NCBI GenBank assembly: GCA_964500965.1
Contig: CAZCQZ010000021.1
Span: forward strand, 1-34,597
DNA: 34,597 bases
Direction: 5' to 3'
Origin: JAISGQ01 sp964500965
Lineage (GTDB): Bacteria > Bacillota > Clostridia > Oscillospirales > Acutalibacteraceae
The position numbers were made by a program, and so were the translations under genes. Numbering within the stretch: the first letter of the stretch is position 1; each line of letters starts with the position of its first letter. This document shows positions 7,918 through 16,500 of the stretch, piece after piece. The notes beneath the pieces were generated by a model that was not told the origin of the DNA, ran no database searches, and was given only the letters and a program-made list of their open reading frames with translations.

Positions 7918-7961
7918 AAAGGGTGCTGTAAAAACGCAAGTTTTTTACAGCACCCTTTTAA
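7918..7961. terminator. Bidirectional intrinsic terminator (CTGTAAAA hairpin family)
   Basis: A perfect 17-bp stem (7918-7934 with 7942-7958) encloses a 7-nt loop. A and T runs flank both sides, so it can serve the lipoprotein gene (plus) and the converging spoIIA operon (minus). Its core ctgtaaaa / ttttacag recurs at 25299-25334 and 29271-29301. Confidence 0.9.
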
Positions 7962-7979
7962 TCTCATTTGAAATCGGTA

Positions 7980-8642
7980 TTATCCGACCATGGAAGCGCG
8001 GATATTACCGATAATAGCCTTTTCACGCCTTGACACCTGTACCTGCGTCATGCCCAAAACAGCGGCGGTGTCCGACTGGGTTTTCCCTTTGTAGTATCTC
8101 AAATAAATAATCTTTTTATCTCTGCCGTCCAGCTTTGAAAGAAGCTGGCGCACGGACAGCAAATCCACAAGCCCCGCATCAAAGCTTTCCTCGCGCACGT
8201 CAAGGCTTTCGCCGTCATCGTTTTCGGCGTAAGAGGTGAGCGAAATCGGCGCACGTATGGCGTTTACCGCTTCCGTTGCGGTTTCGGTATCAGTGCCAAG
8301 AAGCTGTGCAAGCTCCGAAATTCGCGGCTCTCTGCCGTGAACGGCTTCAAATTCTCCGGCAATCCGCGAAGCTTTAATACCCAGCTCTTTCAACGAACGG
8401 GAAACCTTGACTGCGCCGCCGTCGCGAAAAAGCCGCTTGATTTCACCCAAAATCACAGGTACGGCGTAGGTGGAAAACTTCACCTGACGTTCGCTGTCGA
8501 AAGCTCTGGCAGCTTTAATCAGCCCCAGACAGCCGGCCTGATACAGGTCATCATATTCAATGCCTCTGCCTGTATAACGTCTGGCGCAGGCGTGTACCAG
8601 ACCCAGATTTTGAGTTATTACCTCGTTAAGCTCACCGTTCAT
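7980..8642 (-). CDS. sigF: RNA polymerase sigma factor SigF (SpoIIAC), forespore-specific
   Basis: This 220-residue sigma-70-family protein has region 2 (DLYQAGCLGLIKAARAFD), the region 3 stretch and a region 4 helix-turn-helix (GKTQSDTAAVLGMTQVQVSRREK). Size and order behind spoIIAA and spoIIAB identify it as the early forespore sigma factor SigF rather than SigG or SigB. It directs the first compartment-specific transcription after asymmetric division and is held inactive by SpoIIAB. The ATG at 8642 overlaps the spoIIAB stop by 11 bp; the upstream ribosome site is weak, so translational coupling is likely. An in-frame upstream extension to 8768 only covers spoIIAB sequence and is rejected. 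Confidence 0.93.
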   Translation of the reverse strand: MNGELNEVITQNLGLVHACARRYTGRGIEYDDLYQAGCLGLIKAARAFDSERQVKFSTYAVPVILGEIKRLFRDGGAVKVSRSLKELGIKASRIAGEFEAVHGREPRISELAQLLGTDTETATEAVNAIRAPISLTSYAENDDGESLDVREESFDAGLVDLLSVRQLLSKLDGRDKKIIYLRYYKGKTQSDTAAVLGMTQVQVSRREKAIIGNIRASMVG

Positions 8643-9078
8643 CTGCCTGCCGTCCCGATATTTTCTTTTCCATTGTAACGGTAGTGCCCTTGCCCTCTCT
8701 GGATGAAACGCGCAGCTTGTCCATAAAGCTTTCCATAACGGCAAAGCCCAGCCCGGCTCTGTCCTCACCGCCGGTAGTAAACAGCGGCTCCATCGCCTGC
8801 TTTACGTCGGGTATTCCACAGCCGGTGTCGCGTATTTTTACTGTCAGCCGACCGTCATCGAAAATTTTGGCGTGTATGTAAATCAGTCCGATAGTACTTT
8901 TATAGCCGTGGACGATGCAGTTTGTCACCGCCTCCGAAATGGCGGTTTTAATATCGGTTATGTCGTCAATGGTCGGGTCAAGCTGAGAGGCAAAGGAGGC
9001 AACCGCGACACGCGCAAAGCTTTCGTTTGTCGATGTGCTGGGAATTACCAGCCGCATTTCGTTAATTGGCTTTTTCAA
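8632..9078 (-). CDS. spoIIAB: Anti-sigma F factor / serine kinase SpoIIAB
   Basis: This GHKL-type ATPase and protein kinase of about 148 residues binds SigF and phosphorylates SpoIIAA. The NESFARVAVASFASQLDPT block and the ATP-site boxes EAVTNCIVHGY (N box), DTGCGI (G1) and AGLGF (G2) are present and match SpoIIAB closely. I choose TTG 9078 as the start: AGGAGG lies 8 nt upstream, whereas the in-frame GTG at 9087 abuts that AGGAG. The result MKKPINEMRL resembles the usual SpoIIAB N-terminus. It overlaps the spoIIAA stop by 17 bp and the sigF start by 11 bp, as expected for a stoichiometrically coupled switch. Confidence 0.93.
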   Translation of the reverse strand: MKKPINEMRLVIPSTSTNESFARVAVASFASQLDPTIDDITDIKTAISEAVTNCIVHGYKSTIGLIYIHAKIFDDGRLTVKIRDTGCGIPDVKQAMEPLFTTGGEDRAGLGFAVMESFMDKLRVSSREGKGTTVTMEKKISGRQADER

Positions 9079-9394
9079 TCTTTTCACCTCCTACGCTTAT
9101 TCCGAGCCTTGAAAGACCGGCAAGTGACAGCATTTTGCCGATACTGCCGCCGTTGTGACAAACGCTCAGAATTCCGCCGTTTTCGCGGATAATTCTGAAA
9201 CGTCCCATAATAAGACCGATGCCGGAGCTGTCCATAAAGGAAACTTTTGAAAAATCGAGTACGACTTCCCGTGGCTTTCTCAGCGCAATTACCCTGTCTA
9301 TCTGTTCTCTGAGCTCTGCGGCACTGTGATGGTCGATTTCGCCGCAAAGTCTGACGGTAATACGCGAATCCTCTTTAATTATTTCGGGCTTCAT
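9062..9394 (-). CDS. spoIIAA: Anti-sigma F factor antagonist SpoIIAA
   Basis: This 110-residue STAS-domain protein displaces SigF from SpoIIAB when unphosphorylated. The GEIDHHSAAELREQID segment and the phosphorylation loop SFMDSSGIGLIMGR are diagnostic. Ser56 corresponds to Ser58 of the Bacillus subtilis protein, the residue phosphorylated by SpoIIAB and dephosphorylated by SpoIIE. It is the first gene of the spoIIA operon. Its ribosome site (GAGGTGAGG) begins 2-3 nt after the T tract of the folC terminator, which leaves no room for an ordinary promoter between hairpin and gene. Confidence 0.93.
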   Translation of the reverse strand: MKPEIIKEDSRITVRLCGEIDHHSAAELREQIDRVIALRKPREVVLDFSKVSFMDSSGIGLIMGRFRIIRENGGILSVCHNGGSIGKMLSLAGLSRLGISVGGEKIEKAN

Positions 9395-9407
9395 AACCTC
9401 ACCTCAT

Positions 9408-9442
9408 AAAAAGCGTCTGTGGTGATGATACACCACAGACGC
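9408..9442 (-). terminator. Intrinsic terminator of folC, abutting spoIIAA
   Basis: A perfect 12-bp stem (gcgtctgtggtg 9413-9424 / caccacagacgc 9431-9442) with a 6-nt loop is followed on the minus strand by TTTTT (9408-9412). The spoIIAA Shine-Dalgarno starts almost immediately after. It ends folC transcription and could also act as an attenuator in a longer spoIIA leader. Confidence 0.88.
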
Positions 9443-9461
9443 AAAATAATTTCGGGAAGTA

Positions 9462-9468
9462 TGTCGCA
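9462..9468 (+). promoter_or_regulatory. Possible Spo0A box upstream of spoIIA
   Basis: TGTCGCA matches the Spo0A box TGTCGAA at 6 of 7 positions, about 70 bp upstream of spoIIAA. spoIIA operons are normally activated by phosphorylated Spo0A with SigH. A single 7-mer can occur by chance, and I could not find a convincing SigH promoter (AGGA...GAAT) here. Confidence 0.25.
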
Positions 9469-9477
9469 AAGCCAAAA

Positions 9478-10746
9478 TTATGTGAACATCGGTCTGATTT
9501 CCTCCGCAAGATACAGTGAGCCGAAAACGACCAGCGGCTTTCCGCAGGCTTTCGCCTTTGAAATTGCTTCAACGGCACTGTCACAGCTCTCGGCATCGGT
9601 ATATTCGGAAACGCATTTTGCAAGCCTTTCTGCACTTAACGCTCTCGGATTTTTGGGGGTTAATGTAAATATCTTTTCAAATTTCGGCGCAAGCAGTTGT
9701 ACCGCCGATTGATAATCCTTGTCCGCAAGCATACCCATAATGCCCACTGCCTTGCAGTCGAGCAGTAAATCAAGGGTTTGAGCAAGACATTTTGCACCGT
9801 CCGCGTTATGCGCGCCGTCAATGATTACAAGCGGTTCTTTTGAGATGATTTCAAGCCGTGCAGGGTGAACGCATTCAAAGCTCACATTTTTTGCAACATC
9901 GGGAAGAACGACTTTTAACGCGGCTAATGCCGTGACAGCGTTTTTAACCTGATGAACGCCGGACAGAGAAGTATATACGCTGTTCTCGGCTGTTGAAAAA
10001 AAAGTGCCCTCCGTTGTTACGGAAACATCGGTGACGGCAGGAGAGGGGATAATAAGTCTGCTTTCGGAAGCCGCCGCCTGCGCTTTTATAACGTTCAGCA
10101 CACTGTCCGGATTGTAGGGAGAAGCCACAACGGGACAGTACGTCTTTATTATGCCTGCTTTTTGCGCGGCAATTTTTTCAAGGGTAGAGCCTAAAATATT
10201 TACGTGGTCAAGTGAAATATCGGTAATGACGCTCAAAACAGGGGAAGCGATAATATTTGTTGCGTCCTCCAGACCGCCAAGACCGACTTCGATTACGGCA
10301 TAATCGACGTTTTGCTCGGCAAAGAACAGAAATGCCGCAGCGGTCAGAATTTCGTATTCCGTAGGAGAATCGTCAAGGGCGTCCATTTCGTCCGCAATCG
10401 GCTTGATTTTGTCAATAAGCTGTGCAAGCTGTTCGTCGGAAATGTATTCGCCGTTTATTTGTATCTGTTCATTGAAGCAGGAAACATAGGGTGAGGTGTA
10501 TTTGCCGACGGTGTAGCCCTGCGAGTGCAGATAAGCGGAAAGCATGGCGCAGACAGAGCCTTTGCCGTTTGTCCCCGCAACGTGAATGGTTTTAATTCTG
10601 TTCTGCGGATTGCCGAGCCTTTCGGCAAACTCATACATTCTTTCAAGCCCCGGACGAATGCCAAGTGACTTCCTTGATTCAATATATGTCATGGCTTCAT
10701 TGTAATTCATAAAATCAGCTTCTTTAATAAATTGCAGGGTCGGCAT
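9478..10746 (-). CDS. folC: Folylpolyglutamate synthase / dihydrofolate synthase (FolC)
   Basis: This 422-residue Mur-ligase-family enzyme attaches glutamate to (dihydro)folates using ATP. The P-loop GTNGKGS is at residues 58-64. The folate-site block YTSPYVSCFNEQIQINGE, the VGLGGLEDATNI loop and the C-terminal IIDGAHNADG motif are all present. The start at ATG 10746 has GGGAGGG 7 nt upstream; an internal ATG at 10710 has a weaker site. Both promoter and terminator are recognisable, so it is probably monocistronic. No other folate gene is in the window, so whether the enzyme has both activities or only the polyglutamylating one is open. Confidence 0.92.
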   Translation of the reverse strand: MPTLQFIKEADFMNYNEAMTYIESRKSLGIRPGLERMYEFAERLGNPQNRIKTIHVAGTNGKGSVCAMLSAYLHSQGYTVGKYTSPYVSCFNEQIQINGEYISDEQLAQLIDKIKPIADEMDALDDSPTEYEILTAAAFLFFAEQNVDYAVIEVGLGGLEDATNIIASPVLSVITDISLDHVNILGSTLEKIAAQKAGIIKTYCPVVASPYNPDSVLNVIKAQAAASESRLIIPSPAVTDVSVTTEGTFFSTAENSVYTSLSGVHQVKNAVTALAALKVVLPDVAKNVSFECVHPARLEIISKEPLVIIDGAHNADGAKCLAQTLDLLLDCKAVGIMGMLADKDYQSAVQLLAPKFEKIFTLTPKNPRALSAERLAKCVSEYTDAESCDSAVEAISKAKACGKPLVVFGSLYLAEEIRPMFT

Positions 10747-10771
10747 AAAAATACCCTCCCTGTATTGCCGT

Positions 10772-10780
10772 ATTATACCA
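10772..10780 (-). promoter_or_regulatory. Extended -10 promoter of folC
   Basis: On the minus strand the sequence TGGTATAAT (10772-10780) is an extended -10 element. No good -35 is seen at 16-18 bp. It begins just after the T tract of the phosphodiesterase terminator, and the start codon is about 26 bp downstream, giving a very short leader. Confidence 0.6.
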
Positions 10781-10783
10781 CAG

Positions 10784-10823
10784 AAAAGACCGCAAGCCTA
10801 CCTTTTTCGGCAGATTTGCGGTC
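10784..10823 (-). terminator. Intrinsic terminator after the glycerophosphodiesterase
   Basis: On the plus strand gaccgcaa (10788-10795) pairs with ttgcggtc (10816-10823), and an inner gcc/ggc pair continues the stem across a 3-nt bulge. On the minus strand the stem runs into TTTTCT. The folC promoter follows directly. Confidence 0.8.
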
Positions 10824-10854
10824 ATGTTTCGGAATAATTTTTCAGCCGACAAAA

Positions 10855-11688
10855 TCACTGCTCCGGAATAAAATTTTCAAATATCGAAGAAGCGTTTTTG
10901 TCGATAGCCGCGCGATGTTCTTCCGGTGTGCGTACAGTCCAGCGAATTTCCTTTGCGCCGAAAAGTACACGGTTGAGCCAAACGCCGGGAATATTGACAT
11001 CAAGCACGTTTACGGCAATGAAATCCGGTCTGCCGAGAATATTAAACAGCAGGAAGCATTCAAGAAAATCAAGCAGCGGCTTCTTTTTACCCTCACGGGA
11101 AAAACGGGTGACAAGCTGACCGCGGACATAATCGGGACGGTTTTTTCTGAACCAGCGTACTGCCGCAGGGTCAAAGGATTCCACCATAAAATCACCGCTG
11201 TATTTGTCAAGCAATTCGGCAACAGTGCGGCAAACCTTGTCACAGTCGTTGTTTGTTTTGACCTCAACAATAATTGCCTGCTTGCCGTCAACAAGGGAAA
11301 GCACGTCGGAGAACATCGGAATTTTTTCCGATGTTCCTGCAAGGCGAAGATACTGAAGCTGCTCAAAGGTGCTGTCTGAAATGAGACAGTCCGTTCCCGT
11401 CATGCGCAGCGCGGCATTATCATGCATTATTACCGGAACACCGTCTTTCGTCAGCCTGACATCAAGCTCAAAGCCGAAGCCGTGATCGAGCGCACGTTTA
11501 AACGCCGCCATTGAGTTTTCGGGGATTCCCAGACTTTTATCGTGCAGACCTCGGTGGGCAAAAGAACGGTTGCCTGGCTTTGCCAGACGTTTACAGTATC
11601 TCATGGAGGTTTTTGACATGATAATCCACACAATCAGCAGGAACGTTATCAGTGCTCCGATAATCAACAATATCAATTTCAAGGTCAT
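10855..11688 (-). CDS. Membrane-anchored glycerophosphodiester phosphodiesterase (GDPD)
   Basis: This protein hydrolyses glycerophosphodiesters to glycerol-3-phosphate and an alcohol. An N-terminal membrane helix (LKLILLIIGALITFLLIVWII) is followed by the GDPD barrel with AHRGLH, PENSMAAF and FELDVRLTKDGVPVIMHD, which hold the catalytic His, metal-binding Glu/Asp and second His. A later IIVEVKT strand supplies another metal ligand. I choose ATG 11688 (277 residues), with GGAG 10 nt upstream; TTG 11697 is too close to that GGAG. It starts 5 bp after the MFS gene, so the two form an operon. With no cleavage site visible, it probably stays tethered with the barrel outside. Confidence 0.88.
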   Translation of the reverse strand: MTLKLILLIIGALITFLLIVWIIMSKTSMRYCKRLAKPGNRSFAHRGLHDKSLGIPENSMAAFKRALDHGFGFELDVRLTKDGVPVIMHDNAALRMTGTDCLISDSTFEQLQYLRLAGTSEKIPMFSDVLSLVDGKQAIIVEVKTNNDCDKVCRTVAELLDKYSGDFMVESFDPAAVRWFRKNRPDYVRGQLVTRFSREGKKKPLLDFLECFLLFNILGRPDFIAVNVLDVNIPGVWLNRVLFGAKEIRWTVRTPEEHRAAIDKNASSIFENFIPEQ

Positions 11689-11693
11689 TTTAA

Positions 11694-13247
11694 TCAATCT
11701 CCGACATCAAGTGCCTCAATGCCCTTTTTTGCAATCGGTTTGTTATCGCCGTGGCGTACAAACAGCATAGTGACAAATGCAAGTGCTACAAATACGGTGG
11801 CGTAGGGGAACAGGGTTTTAAGACCGTAATTGTCCATGAACATTCCGGAAAGAGTAGGTGTTATTGCCTGAGCAGCCATGCTGAAAGCATAGTAATATCC
11901 GGTGTACTTTCCGACAGTGCTGCCTTTTGCAAGCTCAACTACCATGGGGAACGAGTTTACGTTGATGGTAGCCCAGCCGATGCCGGCAAGAGCAAACATG
12001 CAGTTCATAAGGACTGCCGGGCTGTCCTTGGTAAGCGTACCGGCAACGCCGAATGCAACACCCAGCATGACAACGCCTGCAAGTATTGATTTTTTTCTGC
12101 CGATTTTTGAGGCAATCATGCCAACGGGCAGATAGGAGACGATTGCGGCGGCATTTGCAAGAAGCAGAGTTGTGTTGTAATCAAGCTCCATGACTTTACC
12201 TGCATAGACGGAATACTTGCTGGTAACTGCGTTGTAGCCCATATACCAGAGGAAAACCGAAAGAAGAATGAATATTAGTGAAACGACCTCACCCTTGGAG
12301 AGTTTGCGTTCACCCTCATCACTTTCATCGTCACCGTCATCAATGCCGAATTTTTCGGTGTCGGCTTTCATTTCGGCAGCCCATTTCGGCTCTCTTACGG
12401 TCAACATGAATATTGCAAGAGCAACAAGCATGATTGCGGCGATAACGCCGAAAAATACGGTGTAGCTCATGAGCTGATTTTTGACCGCGCCGGTGGCAAA
12501 AACAGTACCCAGAACAAGCACCAGAATACCGCCGGCAGTACCCATAAGGTTAATAACCGCATTGGCTTTTGAACGAAGCGGCTTTATAACCACGTCCGGC
12601 ATAAGTGCGACAGCCGGAGAACGGAATGTTGCCATTGCGATAAGAGCCACAAGCAAAACGGAAATGAACACTATCAGCGGAACGGGATTTGCAACTACAC
12701 GCCCCCATGCATACGCCTGACGGGCAGGTACAACATAGTTAGTGTAATCGGGATTTGTGATTATATTGCCGTTCTCATCTGTTATTTCCGAAGTAATAGC
12801 GAGAAATTCTTCCTCGGTAAATTTTTCGGTTACGGAAAATTCCTCACCGTCCGGGGTGAGAAGTCTGTCCGCATATTCATAGTTGTACAGCGCGGTCATG
12901 GTTGACTGCGCATCGACCTCCGAAACATCGGAAATATTGGTAAGCTGCATATTATCGGCAAAGGACATACCGACAAAGGCGATAACGGCAACGATTGTAC
13001 CGACCAGAATAAAGGGTGTGCGTTTGCCTTTTTTAGAATTGCATCTGTCGGAAATTGCGCCGAACATGGGTAGCATAAACAGTGCAAGAATATTATCAAG
13101 CGTCATGACAACACCCGATGCGGTTTGGGACATACCGAATTTATCGGTTAAAATTTTCGGCACAATGGTATCATATGCCTGCCAGAATGCGCATATCAGA
13201 AAAAACGCAAATCCAACGAGAATAACTCTTTTGTAGTTAAGCTTCAT
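11694..13247 (-). CDS. Major facilitator superfamily transporter, GPH/SLC45-like (probable sugar carrier)
   Basis: This 517-residue carrier has about 12 membrane segments. The loop GAISDRCNSKKGKRTPFILVG matches the G-x-x-S-D-R-x-x-x-x-x-G-K/R-R-x-P-F signature of cation-linked sugar carriers and SLC45-type transporters. TFRSPAVALMPDVVIKPLRSKANAV is the second conserved loop. Start ATG 13247 has AAGGA at 8-nt spacing, better than ATG 13253. An acidic segment of roughly 75-85 residues sits between the early membrane helices, after FVGMSFADNM, and is probably extracytoplasmic; most relatives have a short loop there. It is co-transcribed with the GDPD gene, which suggests linked uptake of a lipid- or polymer-derived product, but the substrate is not determinable. 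Confidence 0.85.
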   Translation of the reverse strand: MKLNYKRVILVGFAFFLICAFWQAYDTIVPKILTDKFGMSQTASGVVMTLDNILALFMLPMFGAISDRCNSKKGKRTPFILVGTIVAVIAFVGMSFADNMQLTNISDVSEVDAQSTMTALYNYEYADRLLTPDGEEFSVTEKFTEEEFLAITSEITDENGNIITNPDYTNYVVPARQAYAWGRVVANPVPLIVFISVLLVALIAMATFRSPAVALMPDVVIKPLRSKANAVINLMGTAGGILVLVLGTVFATGAVKNQLMSYTVFFGVIAAIMLVALAIFMLTVREPKWAAEMKADTEKFGIDDGDDESDEGERKLSKGEVVSLIFILLSVFLWYMGYNAVTSKYSVYAGKVMELDYNTTLLLANAAAIVSYLPVGMIASKIGRKKSILAGVVMLGVAFGVAGTLTKDSPAVLMNCMFALAGIGWATINVNSFPMVVELAKGSTVGKYTGYYYAFSMAAQAITPTLSGMFMDNYGLKTLFPYATVFVALAFVTMLFVRHGDNKPIAKKGIEALDVGD

Positions 13248-13264
13248 TTTCATCTTCCTTTAAC

Positions 13265-13315
13265 AAAAAATATGCCGGACAAGGTAATTGTAACACTTTG
13301 TCCGGCAGTATTCAA
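13265..13315 (-). terminator. Terminator of the DUF6472/surface-protein operon, overlapping a promoter for the MFS operon
   Basis: A 9-bp stem (gccggacaa 13274-13282 / ttgtccggc 13298-13306) is followed on the minus strand by AT and six Ts (13265-13270). The same DNA contains, on the minus strand, TTGAAT (13310-13315) and TACAAT (13287-13292) exactly 17 bp apart, so the -10 box falls in the hairpin loop. That promoter would start the MFS transcript inside the right arm, freeing it from the terminator. Confidence 0.75.
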
Positions 13316-13334
13316 TTGTTTTTTGTAAATTGTG

Positions 13335-13508
13335 TCAATTTTGTTTTCTGACAACTCCGTATTCATCGTCAAGACGGAAGTAGGGACAGTCGCGCTGAGA
13401 GGAGCTCATGAATTTGTACACATCGTCTTCGTCGAGATTGACAAGACATTCGTAATCCTCATAGTCCTCGTTATACACATAGTAAACGCACATTTCACAG
13501 CAGTTCAT
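13335..13508 (-). CDS. Small Cys-rich acidic protein, DUF6472-like
   Basis: A 57-residue gene begins at ATG 13508 with GAGG about 7 nt upstream. The product starts MNCCEMCVYYVYNEDYEDYE and ends with CPYFRLDDEYGVVRKQN. Cysteines at 3, 4, 7, 21 and 41, the NLDEDD centre and the CPYF...DEY...RKQN tail match, from memory, the conserved pattern of a family of 55-65 residue Clostridia proteins annotated DUF6472. Function is unknown; the Cys set suggests metal binding. It lies 14 bp after the surface-protein stop codon and so is probably in that operon, ending at the 13274-13306 hairpin. Confidence 0.82.
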   Translation of the reverse strand: MNCCEMCVYYVYNEDYEDYECLVNLDEDDVYKFMSSSQRDCPYFRLDDEYGVVRKQN

Positions 13509-13522
13509 AACAATACCTCACG

Positions 13523-16500
13523 CTAGCTTTTACGGCAACGCTCATGCTTTTTGGAGACAATCACAACGGCGGTTGCGACCATGACCGCAAGGCTGATAAT
13601 AAGGATAACAGTTGCGACTTTTGTGCTGTGTTCGGAGTTATCACCGGTAGAGGGTGTGTTTGAAGTTCCGTTAGAGCCGCCGTTCTGATTCTTTTCCGAA
13701 TCCTTTTCCGGGTCAGCTTGATAGACCAGAACGTAAGGGGAGAAAGAAGTTGCCGTAAAGGTAAGCCCGGCAGAATCCGCGCTTACGGGGATTTGTTCCA
13801 TTGTTCCTTTTTTGCTGCCGGAGGTGATGTAATGGAATATATAGAAGTCATATTCCGAATACTTTGATGCAACGGCGGAGGGATAATTGAGAGTAATGGC
13901 AACAGAGCCGTCAAAGTCGGCAACCGGAGTGCCGGTGCTGTCAACAAAGCTGAAATCATAGATGTTGTGACAGTTATCGGAGGCGTTAAAGGTTGAAAGC
14001 AAAGACTTTACCATAGTAAGAAGTTTGTCGGAAGTAATATCGGAGGTATTGGTAAAATTCTTGCTCATAAATGTCAGTACGGCGTTTTCGGCAGAAGCAG
14101 AGCCGTTAAGGTCACCTGCCGGAATAATTGCGCCGCTTGTTGTTTTGCAGGTTGAACCCTCGGCAATAGTCATATTTTTAACCATACCGGTTGAGTCGCT
14201 GAGCGAAATTCCGCCGCCTGCGAGAATCTGCATATCGGTGGTTTTGATACCGAGGTCAGGATATTGCGAGTTGCTGACTATGCAATACACCGTCTTGCCG
14301 GCGACGCCTGAATTGAAGCTGAATTTACCGTTGCCAAGGGAAACATAATCCTTGTCGGTGCCCTGAACAAGAAGCTCGTCATCACCTGCGGTATTCTTTG
14401 CATACCAGGCATAGCCCATTTTGGCGTTGTCGGTGGTGAGAGCGGTGAGAGCGGACATAGAAGCGCCCGTCCCCTTGAGCTGGGGAATGGTGAAAAGAGC
14501 CTGAGGTGAATAGATGTAGCTTTCAAAGCTGTCGGAAACAGCAGGCAGCTTCGGGAAAATAAATGCATTGTCCGAAAGGTCGAGAGCGGTAAGGGCGTTG
14601 TTCTTTGAAACGTCAATGCTTTCAAGCTTGTTGCCGGACAGGTCGAGAGTTTCAAGAGCAATCGCACTTGAAAGCTCGGCTTCGGTGATGCCCATATCTG
14701 TTGCCGAAAGCAGGGTAAGATTTCCGGCTGTATAGATTTTAACCGTGTCACCGGCAAGCTTGCCTTCGGCGATTAATCTGTCATCATCGGAAACAGCGGA
14801 AACAAGTGCGCTGTCACCCCAGTCAACGTACACAGCGTCATCACAGACGAAAAGGAGCTTTGCTTTTGTTCCGCTTGTGAGAGCGGTTTTAAGTGTGACT
14901 GTCGCACTGCTGAAGCTGTTGTTTGCGGCTTTTACGGTAATAGAATCGGTTGTTATCGTAAGAAGCCAGTAATCCTTGTTTTGCATTTTGCAGTAGAGAG
15001 ACATATTTGCGTATTCACTTCCGAAAGTAAATACGCCATTGGAGGCGGTTTTCGGTGTAACCTCCTCGTTTGTTGCGGCGTTATACCAAGTATAGCTGTC
15101 AGCACCGACTGCGGAAAGGTCAACCTTCCCATCGACATTTACGGTCTTGCCGAGACTGAAATTTTTCTGCGGAGCGTAGGTGTAGCTTTCGCCGTCAAAA
15201 TCGGGCAGAGAAGCGAAAGTGAAAGAATTGTCCGAAACGTTGAGAGATTCCAGGTCGGTGTTTGAGGAAATACTCAGCGCGCTGAGATTATTTCCGGAAA
15301 GGTCGAGGTTTTTAAGAGCCGACCAATGCGAAAAGTTCACGGCGGTTACACATACAGTGTCGCTGTTTGAAAGACGATTGAAATTCGCTTCGGTAATATC
15401 ACCGGCGGTATAGATATATATGACTGCCGCGTCGTTTGTTTCTGCGGCGGTACCGGAAATAGCAACCGGATTATTGTAATCGCCGTCAGAGGGAATGTAT
15501 TCGCGACGAACGCCGTCACCCCAGTCAACCAGAACAGGGGCGGAGGATTTGAGACTGAAGCTGACATTTCCGGCTTTTTCAAATCTTACGGCGGCTCCGA
15601 CGGTAACAACCGTAGGCTGAGATGCCGCAACATCAACACTGTCGGAACGCATGGTCAGCTTATTAAAGGAACTGCTTTCGAGGGTAAAGTAAATCTTTTT
15701 GCCGGCAAGCTCGGAGGGAATCACGAATCTGCCGTCAGATGAAGAAACCGCATAATCCGAGCCGCTTCGCAGATAAGCGGTCAAAGTATCATTGTCGGCG
15801 GAGGATTTCATCTGTGACGAAATATCAACGGTATTTCCGACATTGTAGCTGTCATCAACGGTCAATGCCGCCTGAGAATCGTAGGAATAAACAAATTCAC
15901 CGTCGGTAATGCCGAGAGGATAAGAGGGCAGGGTTTCAAAGGTAAGCCTGTTGTCGGAAATATCTATATATTTGTACATGTTTTCGGGCAGAGTTATCCG
16001 GGCAATTTCGTTATGTGCCGCCGAGAGATGTACAAGAGAATTAAAATCGGTGAGGTCAAGAACCTTAAGTGAACAATTGTCAATACAAAGAGTATTGAGT
16101 GTGGATTTACAGGTATCAAGGGAGATAAGGGAGCTTATATTTTTGTTGCCGCTAATATTTAAAACCTCAAGAGCGGCAGGAAGCTTAAAGGAGCGGAGAT
16201 TGTTGTCCGTAAGCACAGCCGATTTAAGAACGGCATTTGCCGACAGGTCAATTTCACTTATGGGTGTGCCGCTGATTTCAACAGATTTGAGAGCAGTGCA
16301 TCTTTCGGTGTTTACACTGTCAACATTTTTTCCTTTGAGAGAAATGACTGTAATCGGGGAGTCGGAGGCAACATAAACATTTCCGCTGTACGATGTGTCG
16401 GTGGCGGACAGGTCAAGGGTGTATTCGGTGTCGTTTCCGATGACCGCTTTTGTAAGCAATGCCGAAATATCCGTGCCGTCATTGTAGACCGCCGCCTGAG

